From positions 1 to 41,063 of the forward strand of contig NEXD01000009.1 of assembly GCA_003019595.1 (NCBI GenBank): 41,063 nucleotides of DNA. Direction: 5' to 3'. The translations under genes were made by a program, and so were the position numbers. Positions within the stretch are counted from its first letter, which is position 1, and every line of letters starts with the position of its first letter. This document shows positions 8,188 through 15,369 of this stretch, piece after piece. Below the pieces are notes generated by a model that saw only the letters and a list, made by a program, of their open reading frames with translations, was not told the origin of the DNA and did no database searches. Origin of the DNA: Candidatus Marsarchaeota G1 archaeon BE_D (lineage in GTDB: Archaea; Thermoproteota; Thermoprotei_A; Marsarchaeales; Marsarchaeaceae).

Positions 8188-8643
8188 AAGTTTTTCTAGC
8201 CGAAGCTTGATTTCGGTTAGCTCTTTTTTGAGCTCCTCGTTTTCTCTTTTTATCGCTTCGTTCATGCTTTCACACTGCTCCGCTGTGAGATAGCGCGTGA
8301 CCTTTGGCTGCCCCCATATTATTTTCTTTGAGTTTTGGTCGTACTCCGCATCGACTTGTATTCTTATTACGTCAAGCTTTCCGAGCTTCATTTCTTCGAC
8401 TAGCAAGTGGTAAAGTTGTTTGTTGAGCTCTGCCACGTCTCTTATTATCACCTCTTTTGGCACGAGTTTTGAAAGCGTGACTAGCGCAACCCTCCTTAGT
8501 TTGTCCGCGTATCTTGCGGCAAGTATTATTCCGGTGCTCAGCTCAAACTTGTTTCCACCAAGCATCGTGCCTCTTGAGTAGATCAGGGAATACTCTTCCG
8601 CCCTTTCAAAGTCTCTCTGCTCTTGAAGCGTAGAAGCCTCCAT
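8176..8643 (-). CDS. DUF2258-like archaeal protein
   Basis: The core 'FELSTGIILAARYADKLRRVAL' together with 'VAELNKQLYHLLVEEMKL.KLDVIRI.V..EYD' matches what I recall of the DUF2258 family found in Thermoproteota; its function is not established. The last 30 residues form a charged coiled coil (EAIKRENEELKKELTEIKLRLEKLL). I place the start at the ATG 8643, which has GGTGAG four to nine bases before it and TATA-like TATAATAT about 23 bases before it; a GTG at 8652 is in frame. The promoter region is shared with the divergent small gene at 8705. Confidence 0.65.
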   Translation of the reverse strand: MEASTLQEQRDFERAEEYSLIYSRGTMLGGNKFELSTGIILAARYADKLRRVALVTLSKLVPKEVIIRDVAELNKQLYHLLVEEMKLGKLDVIRIQVDAEYDQNSKKIIWGQPKVTRYLTAEQCESMNEAIKRENEELKKELTEIKLRLEKLLRE

Positions 8644-8704
8644 TTCCCTCACCCCATGATATTATACGAAACACAAAATTTAGAGTTTTCGGAAACGCTG
8701 AAAT

Positions 8705-8998
8705 ATGAGCTCTTGTTTGGCTAATAAAATGGCAAAGTTTGATGGAGTAAAAAATTACACGCTTTTAGAGATCGAAAGGTCGCAGAACGAAGTGACGCTG
8801 GTGTTTAGGGACAATCGCTTTGTGTTTATAACAAGCTCTGGCGATGAAATAAAGCTCGAAGACGAAGGAGTTGAAGGAGCTGAGCTTGCCAATGTGAGCG
8901 AAGAACAAAAAAGGGTCGTTTTGGGTTTCAAGAACGGAAAAAAACTTGTGGCGTGGGTTGAAAACGGGGAAATCAGCGCGGAGAGCATCCCTGAGTGA
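8705..8998 (+). CDS. Small protein of unknown function
   Basis: 97 residues, not recognised. After a short polar N-terminus it alternates beta-strand-like stretches (YTLLEIERS, VTLVFRDNRFVFITSSG, RVVLGFKNGKKLVAWVENG), suggesting a small beta-rich domain. The start ATG 8705 has AATTTAGAG about 26 bases upstream on the plus strand, consistent with a leaderless mRNA; a second ATG in frame at 8729 would remove eight residues. The codon use resembles its neighbours. The last 26 bases overlap the convergent GNAT gene. Confidence 0.6.
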   Translation: MSSCLANKMAKFDGVKNYTLLEIERSQNEVTLVFRDNRFVFITSSGDEIKLEDEGVEGAELANVSEEQKRVVLGFKNGKKLVAWVENGEISAESIPE

Positions 8999-9458
8999 GC
9001 CTCAAAACAAGAAGTTTTTCGCCAGGAACCACCATCATTTCGCTGTAAAGCTTGAACGCTTCAAACTTACCGTACCTTTTTGCCAAATCGGCGAAACCAA
9101 TTTCTTTAAAGCCAAACGACTCAAAAAGTGTAAGAGAGGGTTTGTTGTCCTCCCTCACGCTTGCGTACACTTCTTCCACACCCTCGTCTTTAAACAGCTG
9201 TAAAGAGTGCTCCAAAAGCTTTGACGCGTAACCTTTTCTTCGAAAAGCCGGCCTAGTTGCGATGTAGTAAACGTAGCCTGCGCGCTTGCTCAGCCTTTTT
9301 AGCATGATCACCCCTACTATTGTGTTCTCGAACAAAGCGAAAACCCTTTCACAGCCGAACAAAGTTTTCTTTGAGTGCCACAGGTACATTCCCGAAAAAC
9401 TTTCCTCCAAAACTGGAAGCGCCTTAACTCTTTCTTCAGCTTTGAGCTCTAAGATCAA
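8973..9458 (-). CDS. GNAT-family N-acetyltransferase
   Basis: 161 residues with the acetyl-CoA-binding motif A 'YYIATRPAFRRKGYASKLLEHSL' split over strand 4 and helix 3: the R-R-K-G-Y-A pyrophosphate loop is at residues 73-78. This is followed by 'VYASVREDNKPSLTLFESFGF', the usual motif B. The TTG start at 9458 overlaps the stop of the upstream amidohydrolase gene (TTGA), so translation is coupled. It appears to be the last gene of the long leftward peptide-transport operon. A role in acetylating imported small amines or peptides, or a ribosomal protein, cannot be decided. Confidence 0.85.
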   Translation of the reverse strand: MILELKAEERVKALPVLEESFSGMYLWHSKKTLFGCERVFALFENTIVGVIMLKRLSKRAGYVYYIATRPAFRRKGYASKLLEHSLQLFKDEGVEEVYASVREDNKPSLTLFESFGFKEIGFADLAKRYGKFEAFKLYSEMMVVPGEKLLVLRLTQGCSPR

Positions 9459-10270
9459 AGCGCGAACAACCCTTTTGCGTTTTCGTAAAACACGAGCTTA
9501 AGCTCGTTTTCGTCTAAGTCTAGCGATTTCACAAGCTGAATCGCCCTTTCATGGTCTTCGACGGGGTAGTCTGTTCCAAAAAGAATTCTGTCAACCGACC
9601 CAATATAGTAAATCGCGCGATTGAGCTGCGAAACAAGCGTTTCGATGTACTTTTTTGAAAACCTTGTGTAACCTGAAAACAACCCAGAAAGATCGGCGTA
9701 GACGTTATTGTGTTTGTACACCAATTCCGCGGCGTCCACAATCCAAGGATTTCCAAAGTGGCACACCACAATCTTTAGTTTGTCGAACGAACTCGCAAGC
9801 TCGTCAAGGTTTAAGGGGTGAGCGTGCTTAAGGCTTGCGCGTTTTGTCGCAGTGTCACCCGTGTGAAAGAGAACGGGAAGACCAGAAGAAAGAGCGTACT
9901 CGTAAAGTGGCAAGAACACGGGGTCTATTGGGGAAACTTTGACATAACCCAGCCTTATTTTGAACGCGCGCACCTGTTTTTTGGATTTCGCAAGTTTTAT
10001 GCAGCTTTCGACGTGTTCCTTGCTAGGCTCCACGGTGAGCACGGGTTTGAGACGCCAATTTGAGAGCTCACAAAGCCTTATTGTGTGCTCGTTTGGCACG
10101 ATTGAGCCGTCAACTCTCGGCGGGCTTAGCAAAAGCGCATCGGTCACTTCAAAACGCCTCATGTTTTCCAAAAGCTCAGCAAGTGAATAGCTAAGCGAGT
10201 TAGAGCGCGCATACGGTATAAGAGCGTCATCGTCATACGTTGAAAGGTGTGCGTGGCAGTCTATGATCAT
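9455..10270 (-). CDS. Metal-dependent amidohydrolase (amidohydrolase_2/TIM-barrel type)
   Basis: TIM-barrel hydrolase or decarboxylase of the PF04909 type. Metal ligands are visible as His6-x-His8 (DCHAH) at the end of strand 1, His in 'LFHTGD', His in 'VCHFGNPW', and the catalytic Asp in 'FGTDYPVEDH'. I start it at ATG 10270 so that the protein begins MIIDCHAH, normal for the family; an in-frame TTG at 10294 would add eight residues. It lies 32 bases after the PH-domain gene, and its stop overlaps the GNAT start. Family members hydrolyse amides or decarboxylate aromatic acids; the substrate is not visible from sequence. 271 residues. Confidence 0.85.
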   Translation of the reverse strand: MIIDCHAHLSTYDDDALIPYARSNSLSYSLAELLENMRRFEVTDALLLSPPRVDGSIVPNEHTIRLCELSNWRLKPVLTVEPSKEHVESCIKLAKSKKQVRAFKIRLGYVKVSPIDPVFLPLYEYALSSGLPVLFHTGDTATKRASLKHAHPLNLDELASSFDKLKIVVCHFGNPWIVDAAELVYKHNNVYADLSGLFSGYTRFSKKYIETLVSQLNRAIYYIGSVDRILFGTDYPVEDHERAIQLVKSLDLDENELKLVFYENAKGLFAL

Positions 10271-10302
10271 TGAAAAAATTAGGACGTAGCGCAATTTTTG
10301 AG

Positions 10303-10728
10303 CTACGCTTCAATTCTCTGAGAGATCTTTTCGTAAACCGCCTTGGGGTCGCTTACGTCCTTTAGTGCTTCAGCGCTTCCACCACTCACCAATCTGTAAG
10401 CACCCTTTCCGTGCTTGAGCACCAAGTAAACGGTTCCGCAGTTAAACATTTTGGCGAGCACACCCTGCGAAATGCCCAAGTCACGGATGTCGTCGTATCT
10501 CAGCCTTTTTGCGCTTCTAAATGGCGCCTTTAGCACCACAGCTTCATCTTCTATCGTGTACTTTGAAGCGCGCTTGTAAAACGCGTAAGCGACGACCATC
10601 GACAACGAAACCACTAAAAAAATTGTGTAGTTAAAGAAATTGTTAACGTCCAAAACTAGCGATAAAACAGCGATCGCAATCACGCCTTTTACGAGCGTCT
10701 TTTTTATTACCGGTCTTAGCACCTCCAT
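10303..10728 (-). CDS. Membrane protein with bacterial-type PH domain
   Basis: 141 residues: two hydrophobic helices (about 15-50) followed by a small beta domain starting 'YTIEDEAVVLKAPFRSAKRLRYDDI', the pattern of bPH_2 (PF03703) proteins. These are widespread membrane proteins of unknown function. I use ATG 10728, which is 17 bases past the stop of the dppF-like gene; an in-frame TTG at 10764 would overlap that gene. Its position inside the peptide-transport operon is unusual but the spacing argues for cotranscription. Confidence 0.75.
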   Translation of the reverse strand: MEVLRPVIKKTLVKGVIAIAVLSLVLDVNNFFNYTIFLVVSLSMVVAYAFYKRASKYTIEDEAVVLKAPFRSAKRLRYDDIRDLGISQGVLAKMFNCGTVYLVLKHGKGAYRLVSGGSAEALKDVSDPKAVYEKISQRIEA

Positions 10729-10745
10729 TTTATTCGCCTTAAAAG

Positions 10746-12005
10746 CTATGCGAAAAGCAAGCACGATATTTCTCTGTCTTCATAACGCTTGAGAGGAGGC
10801 TCTACGCCTTTGTAAAGTTTAACCAAAACGTGGTTTGCGTTCGGGGAGATTTCTTTGATCGACTTTAAACTAGCGGAAGAATCCTTTTCGCTATTGATTA
10901 TGCTTTGTAGTCGCTCTGCGCTCACGCCGATTACTTTTAGCGTTACTTCGTCATCCACTTCGACTTTTGTTTCCTCCCCCACAAAGTACTTTTCCTGAAG
11001 CAGAAACTCCAAATCCTCTTTCACCTCACTTGCGCTCCAGCCGCAAATTTCAAAAGCCATTGGACACCTAGGATGAAATCTACAACCACGCGGAGGAAAA
11101 ATCAAGTTTGGCGTTTCTCCCTTTAGTATTATTCTTGTCTTTTTGACATTTATTTCGGGAATTGCAGACATAAGCGAAATCGTGTACGGGTGTTTTGGTA
11201 GTTTGATCACCTTTTTCGCATCACCATACTCGACAACCTTTCCAGCGTACATCACGTAAATATAATCCGACATGTAGTAAGCGACTGAAATGTTGTGAGT
11301 TATCAAAAGCACACCCGCCTTAAGCTCCGCCTTTAGTTCCTTAATCAAATTGAGTATTTGCGCCTGAACTGAGACGTCCAGTGCGCTTGTTGGTTCATCG
11401 AGCACCAAAAATTTGGGATTTGTGGAAATCGCGCGTGCAAGCGCCACCCTTTGTTTTTGCCCACCTGAAAGCTCGTGCGGATATCTGTAAGCAAAGTAAT
11501 CAGGTAGCTTTACTTTTTTTAACAGTTCAAAGACGCGCTCCTCCGCGTTTCTACCTTTTGCAAATCGCGTTTCTATCATGGGCTCCATTATGATGTCTTT
11601 CACGGTCATCCGAGGGTCTAGTGAGGCTGTTGCGTCTTGAAACACCATTCCGAAATATCTTTTAACCTTTTTGAGCTCCGTTCCATGTTTGCGAAGAAGA
11701 GAATACTGCCTTTGAATGTTTTGTATTGTTTGAGTGTCATTCGAAGATAAAGCGGTTTCGTATTCTTCAACGACGCTACTTGGTACATCGAAAAGTATTT
11801 CGCCGCTTGTGGGTTTAACGAGCAGAGTCAAAAGCCTACCAAGCGTGCTTTTTCCAGAACCGCTTTCGCCAACAAGTCCCACTATACTGTTTTCTGGTAT
11901 CTTCACGTTCACACCGTCAACCGCTTTTACTTCAAGCGTCCTACCAAGGCCTAATGGCGAACCAACGGGAAAGTATTTTCTGAGGTTATAGGAAGCGATT
12001 ATCAT
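10746..12005 (-). CDS. dppF: Dipeptide/oligopeptide ABC transporter ATPase (DppF/OppF type)
   Basis: Cytoplasmic ATP-hydrolysing subunit. Walker A GESGSGKST at 46-54, Q-loop Gln123, signature LSGGQ 179-183, Walker B 'FLVLDEP' at 199-205 and the H-loop 'LLITHN'. The C-terminal OppD/F region has the Cys motif 'GCRFHPRCPMAFEIC'. The last Cys of this motif, normally close behind, is displaced to 'REISCLLFA' at the very end by about 75 inserted residues, which makes the protein 419 residues instead of about 320. The ATG overlaps the stop of the dppD-like gene by four bases. It pairs with the DppD-like ATPase under the two permeases. Confidence 0.93.
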   Translation of the reverse strand: MIIASYNLRKYFPVGSPLGLGRTLEVKAVDGVNVKIPENSIVGLVGESGSGKSTLGRLLTLLVKPTSGEILFDVPSSVVEEYETALSSNDTQTIQNIQRQYSLLRKHGTELKKVKRYFGMVFQDATASLDPRMTVKDIIMEPMIETRFAKGRNAEERVFELLKKVKLPDYFAYRYPHELSGGQKQRVALARAISTNPKFLVLDEPTSALDVSVQAQILNLIKELKAELKAGVLLITHNISVAYYMSDYIYVMYAGKVVEYGDAKKVIKLPKHPYTISLMSAIPEINVKKTRIILKGETPNLIFPPRGCRFHPRCPMAFEICGWSASEVKEDLEFLLQEKYFVGEETKVEVDDEVTLKVIGVSAERLQSIINSEKDSSASLKSIKEISPNANHVLVKLYKGVEPPLKRYEDREISCLLFA

Positions 12006-13336
12006 TTTTTACCACCGAACAAAAAGCACGCGACCTCTCGGTTACCGTCTAAAACCGTAAGCTCTGGTTTCTTAAGCCTACAAATCTCCATGGCAAAAGG
12101 ACATCGCGGGTGAAACGCACAACCTGAAGGTGGATTTCTCAAATCGGGCGTTTCTCCTTCGATTCCCTTTATCTCTTTGTCGCTCAACGTAGGAACTGCT
12201 GCAAGAAGAGCGACAGTGTACGGGTGCTTTGGACTGTTTATTATTTGTTCTGTTTCGCCAACTTCAACGATGCTTCCTGCGTACATGATAGCAATCCTAT
12301 CAGCCACCTCTGCAAGAACCGACAAGTCGTGCGAAATAAAGATGATCGAGGAACCAAAATTCTTTAGTCTCTTTACGAGCTCAAGCACTTGCGCTTGAAT
12401 TGTGACATCCAGCGCGGAAGTTGGCTCATCCATTATCACCAATTTGGGGTTGTTGGCAAGCGCAATCGCGATGACCACACGCTGGCGCATACCACCCGAA
12501 AGCTCGTGCGGATACATCTCAACGACTTTTTCTGGATGAGGTACTCCGAGCTGCGAAAGAAGTTCGACCGCCTTTCTAACACCTTCTTTGACTAGAATTT
12601 TCTTTTTGTAGCGCCTTACAATCGGCAAGTCGAAAATCTTTCTCTCTTTAATCACACCCTCAAGAACGAGCTTTTCGAGCGCGGAAATGCCACCATTAGC
12701 TAGCGATAGCAACATTCTTTCCCTTTTTACTTCGCTCAAATTAGTCCTCTGCCAAATCGACATTATTTGCTCGTAAAGTCCATCAAGCCCTTTTTGCGAA
12801 AGATAGCTCACCAAGTTTGATTCTTCACTAGTTTTGAGAAGGTCTATTATTTCACGCATCTCTTGTTTTGTCACTTTGCTCCTTGCAAGCGCTCTTTGCG
12901 CAAGAAGCTTTGGGTTGTGGTAGTAGACCACCTCGGCAATTTGGTAGCCAATTTTAAGAAGTGGATTGAGCGAACTCATGGGGTCTTGAAACACCATTGA
13001 CATTTCTTTTCCTCTAATGTGAAGTAGCTGCTTGTGAAGCTGTTTGATGAGCTTTCTACCCTTTTTAATCTTAAACTTTGAATCGCTCCAAATCGCGCTT
13101 TTTATCAAATTTCCGTGGCCATCAAACAAAACCTCACCTGAAACTATTATCGCGTTTTCCGCTACAAGCCCGATTATCGCAAGACCGAGTGTGCTTTTTC
13201 CAGAACCGCTTTCGCCCGCCAAACCGAGCACTTCACCTCTTTTCAAAGAAAGCTTTACGTCGTTTAGTACCTTGTACACCCCTCTTCTAGTGTAGAATTC
13301 AAGTCTAAGGTTTTTCACTTCTAGCAAATTGCTCAT
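12002..13336 (-). CDS. dppD: Dipeptide/oligopeptide ABC transporter ATPase (DppD/OppD type)
   Basis: ATPase subunit with Walker A GESGSGKST (41-49), Q-loop Gln117 in 'MVFQDPMSSLNP', signature LSGGM (279-283), Walker B 'LVIMDEP' (299-305), H-loop 'IFISHD' and the C-terminal 'GCAFHPRCPFAMEIC...CFLF' Cys motif. The helical subdomain between Q-loop and signature is enlarged by about 100 charged residues (about 140-250), so the protein has 444 residues instead of about 330. The ATG overlaps the DppC-like stop by four bases (13333-13336), and its own stop overlaps the DppF-like start the same way. Confidence 0.93.
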   Translation of the reverse strand: MSNLLEVKNLRLEFYTRRGVYKVLNDVKLSLKRGEVLGLAGESGSGKSTLGLAIIGLVAENAIIVSGEVLFDGHGNLIKSAIWSDSKFKIKKGRKLIKQLHKQLLHIRGKEMSMVFQDPMSSLNPLLKIGYQIAEVVYYHNPKLLAQRALARSKVTKQEMREIIDLLKTSEESNLVSYLSQKGLDGLYEQIMSIWQRTNLSEVKRERMLLSLANGGISALEKLVLEGVIKERKIFDLPIVRRYKKKILVKEGVRKAVELLSQLGVPHPEKVVEMYPHELSGGMRQRVVIAIALANNPKLVIMDEPTSALDVTIQAQVLELVKRLKNFGSSIIFISHDLSVLAEVADRIAIMYAGSIVEVGETEQIINSPKHPYTVALLAAVPTLSDKEIKGIEGETPDLRNPPSGCAFHPRCPFAMEICRLKKPELTVLDGNREVACFLFGGKK

Positions 13337-14211
13337 TCGCTTCTCCTCCTTGGGTCGAAAACGTCTCTTAAACCTTCTCCCATCAGGTTAGCCGCAAGTG
13401 AAAACACGGTGATGGCCAAGCCTGGAAAAATCACGGTCCAAGGCGCGGTTTGGATGTAGTTTAGTCCAAGCGTTGTAAGAAAACCCAGTTCTGGCAGATT
13501 GGCGTTTGGTATAAATCCTATGAAAGAAAGAGTGGAAAAGGTGGGCATGATCGTTCCCAAATCAAGTGAAATTTGAACGAAAACTGGTGGAAGCACGTTT
13601 GGAATTACGTGTTTTAGAAGGATTTTAAAACCGTTCATTCCATAAAGTCGTGCGGAATCAACATACGGAAGAGTTTTGATGGACAGGGTTAGCGCTCTAC
13701 CGTATCTTGCGTAAAGCGGCCACCAAACTATCGCAAGCGCCAAAACCATGCTCGTGTAGGTTCTTCCAATCACAAAACCCACGGCGAGCGCAAGAACAAG
13801 ATAAGGTATTGAAAAAACGATGTCGGTGATTCTCATCAAAAACTCGTCAAGCGCACCGCCCACATAGCCAGATATCACACCTATTATCACGCCAAGTGCG
13901 GCGCCGCTTAAAACAACCGCAAGCGAATAAGCCAAGTCAAACTTTATCGCCTTTAGTATACTCGTCAATAAATCGATTCCGTAAGCGGTCGTACCAAGTG
14001 GATGTGAAAAAGAGGGGGGAAGAGGAAGAGGTGAAGAAAAGTTTTCCACGAGAGAATTAGGTTGTGTAATTCCAAACAGCTTGGGATAAACCTCCATGAC
14101 AAGCGCGTCAACGAAGTAGAGTATCACTATAATAGTGCCTACAAAAGCGGACTTGTTTCGTAAAAGAGTTTGAAGAGAAAGTCTGAAAGAGCTTGTCTCC
14201 AAACTTCTCAT
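13333..14211 (-). CDS. dppC: Dipeptide/oligopeptide ABC transporter permease (DppC type)
   Basis: Inner-membrane permease, 292 residues, about six helices. It has the N-terminal DppC pattern with one helix and a long outside segment ending in 'HPLGTTAYGIDLLT' (HxLGTDxxGRD in the family). The cytoplasmic coupling loop 'DSARLYGMNGFKILLKHVIPN' is the EAA-like motif. The start ATG is one base after the DppB-like stop. It forms the channel with the DppB-like subunit. Confidence 0.93.
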   Translation of the reverse strand: MRSLETSSFRLSLQTLLRNKSAFVGTIIVILYFVDALVMEVYPKLFGITQPNSLVENFSSPLPLPPSFSHPLGTTAYGIDLLTSILKAIKFDLAYSLAVVLSGAALGVIIGVISGYVGGALDEFLMRITDIVFSIPYLVLALAVGFVIGRTYTSMVLALAIVWWPLYARYGRALTLSIKTLPYVDSARLYGMNGFKILLKHVIPNVLPPVFVQISLDLGTIMPTFSTLSFIGFIPNANLPELGFLTTLGLNYIQTAPWTVIFPGLAITVFSLAANLMGEGLRDVFDPRRRSE

Positions 14212-14212
14212 T

Positions 14213-15268
14213 TTAATATCTCACCCTTGGGTCTATAAGCGCGTATATCACGTCTATCGCCAAGGACGCTGCGACAAGAATAATTCCAAAAAGAAGTGTA
14301 GAACCCATGATACCACCTACGTCATTGTTGAGTAGCGCTTGTGTGGTCCAGTAACCAATACCCGGAATGTTGAAAATCGACTCCACCACAACCGCGCCTC
14401 CTAGCAAAAACGCCACAAGGTACACGAAGTTCGTGAGCGGAACGATTATCGCGTTTTTCCGTGCGTGAACAGTAATTATATCCTTCTCAGGCACGCCTTT
14501 TGAGTACGCGAATCTGATAAAGTCCTGACCAAACACTTCAAGCATTTGAGATCTTAGTAGTCTTATAAAAGCCGCAAGAGACCCAAGAGAAAGCGCAAGA
14601 GAAGGCAAAATCAAGTGCTCAAGAGCGTTTAGCGCGATCATGTACTTTCCGTGAATAGCAGCGTCTATGATAAATATGTGAGTTGGATATGATATTCCGT
14701 TCTGATACCAAGGAACGCTACCTACTAAAAGAAGGTTCACAGTGCCAGAAAAAGGTAGTACACGAAAGTAAACTCCAAAGATTATGATAAGAGAAAGCGC
14801 GATTAGGTAAAAAGGCATTGAGTAAAGCGCAAGCGCCGCAATTCTCGTTGTCTGGTCGAAAACTCCGTCCTTTTTTACCGCTGACCAAACTCCAAGCGGC
14901 ATACCTATTACCCAGGTGAAGACCGAAGCGATAATAGAGAGCATGAGAGTGTTTGGCATGAATAGCTCAAACGCTTGACTCACTGGTCCTGAATAAATAG
15001 GAGTGTTTGTGTACCCCAAATTTCCTTTAAGAACCTGTAACAACCAGTAAAAATACTGAACGTAAATTGGCTGGTTCAAATGGAATTCTTGAATGAGCGC
15101 CTTGATTTGAGCCTGTTTTGCTGAACCGCTCAAATGTGGGTTGAGGTATTCTGCCAACACCAAGTTCGGTCCACCAGAATGAGAAAGAACAAAAACAATA
15201 AACGTGAGACCTATGAGGGTGGGCACAAGAATCACAACTCTTCGAAGAATGTACGCCCATAATTTCAT
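14213..15268 (-). CDS. dppB: Dipeptide/oligopeptide ABC transporter permease (DppB type)
   Basis: 351-residue permease beginning 'YILRRVVILVPTLIGLTFIVF', the usual DppB N-terminal helix. The coupling loop is 'IRFAYSKGVPEKDIITVHARKNAI' and the late conserved block is 'VVESIFNIPGIGYW'. The start is ATG 15268, 101 bases after the stop of the binding-protein gene. That gap holds two T-runs on the coding strand and a possible secondary promoter (TTATACAT about 24 bases before the ATG). The arrangement would give more binding protein than permease. Confidence 0.93.
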   Translation of the reverse strand: MKLWAYILRRVVILVPTLIGLTFIVFVLSHSGGPNLVLAEYLNPHLSGSAKQAQIKALIQEFHLNQPIYVQYFYWLLQVLKGNLGYTNTPIYSGPVSQAFELFMPNTLMLSIIASVFTWVIGMPLGVWSAVKKDGVFDQTTRIAALALYSMPFYLIALSLIIIFGVYFRVLPFSGTVNLLLVGSVPWYQNGISYPTHIFIIDAAIHGKYMIALNALEHLILPSLALSLGSLAAFIRLLRSQMLEVFGQDFIRFAYSKGVPEKDIITVHARKNAIIVPLTNFVYLVAFLLGGAVVVESIFNIPGIGYWTTQALLNNDVGGIMGSTLLFGIILVAASLAIDVIYALIDPRVRY

Positions 15269-15334
15269 ACATCACACCCAATGAGATGTATAACACTAAA
15301 CACATAACTAGGTTTTACTTTTTCGTTGAAACAG

Positions 15335-15350
15335 CAAAAAACAAAAAAGG
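15335..15350 (-). terminator. T-tract attenuator after the binding-protein gene
   Basis: Read on the minus strand, CCTTTTTTGTTTTTTGC lies about 20 bases past the stop of the binding-protein gene. Archaeal RNA polymerase stops at such T-runs. As the permease genes follow on the same strand, it is likely a partial stop. Confidence 0.5.
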
Positions 15351-15369
15351 GAAATTAGGGTGGGCGTTT

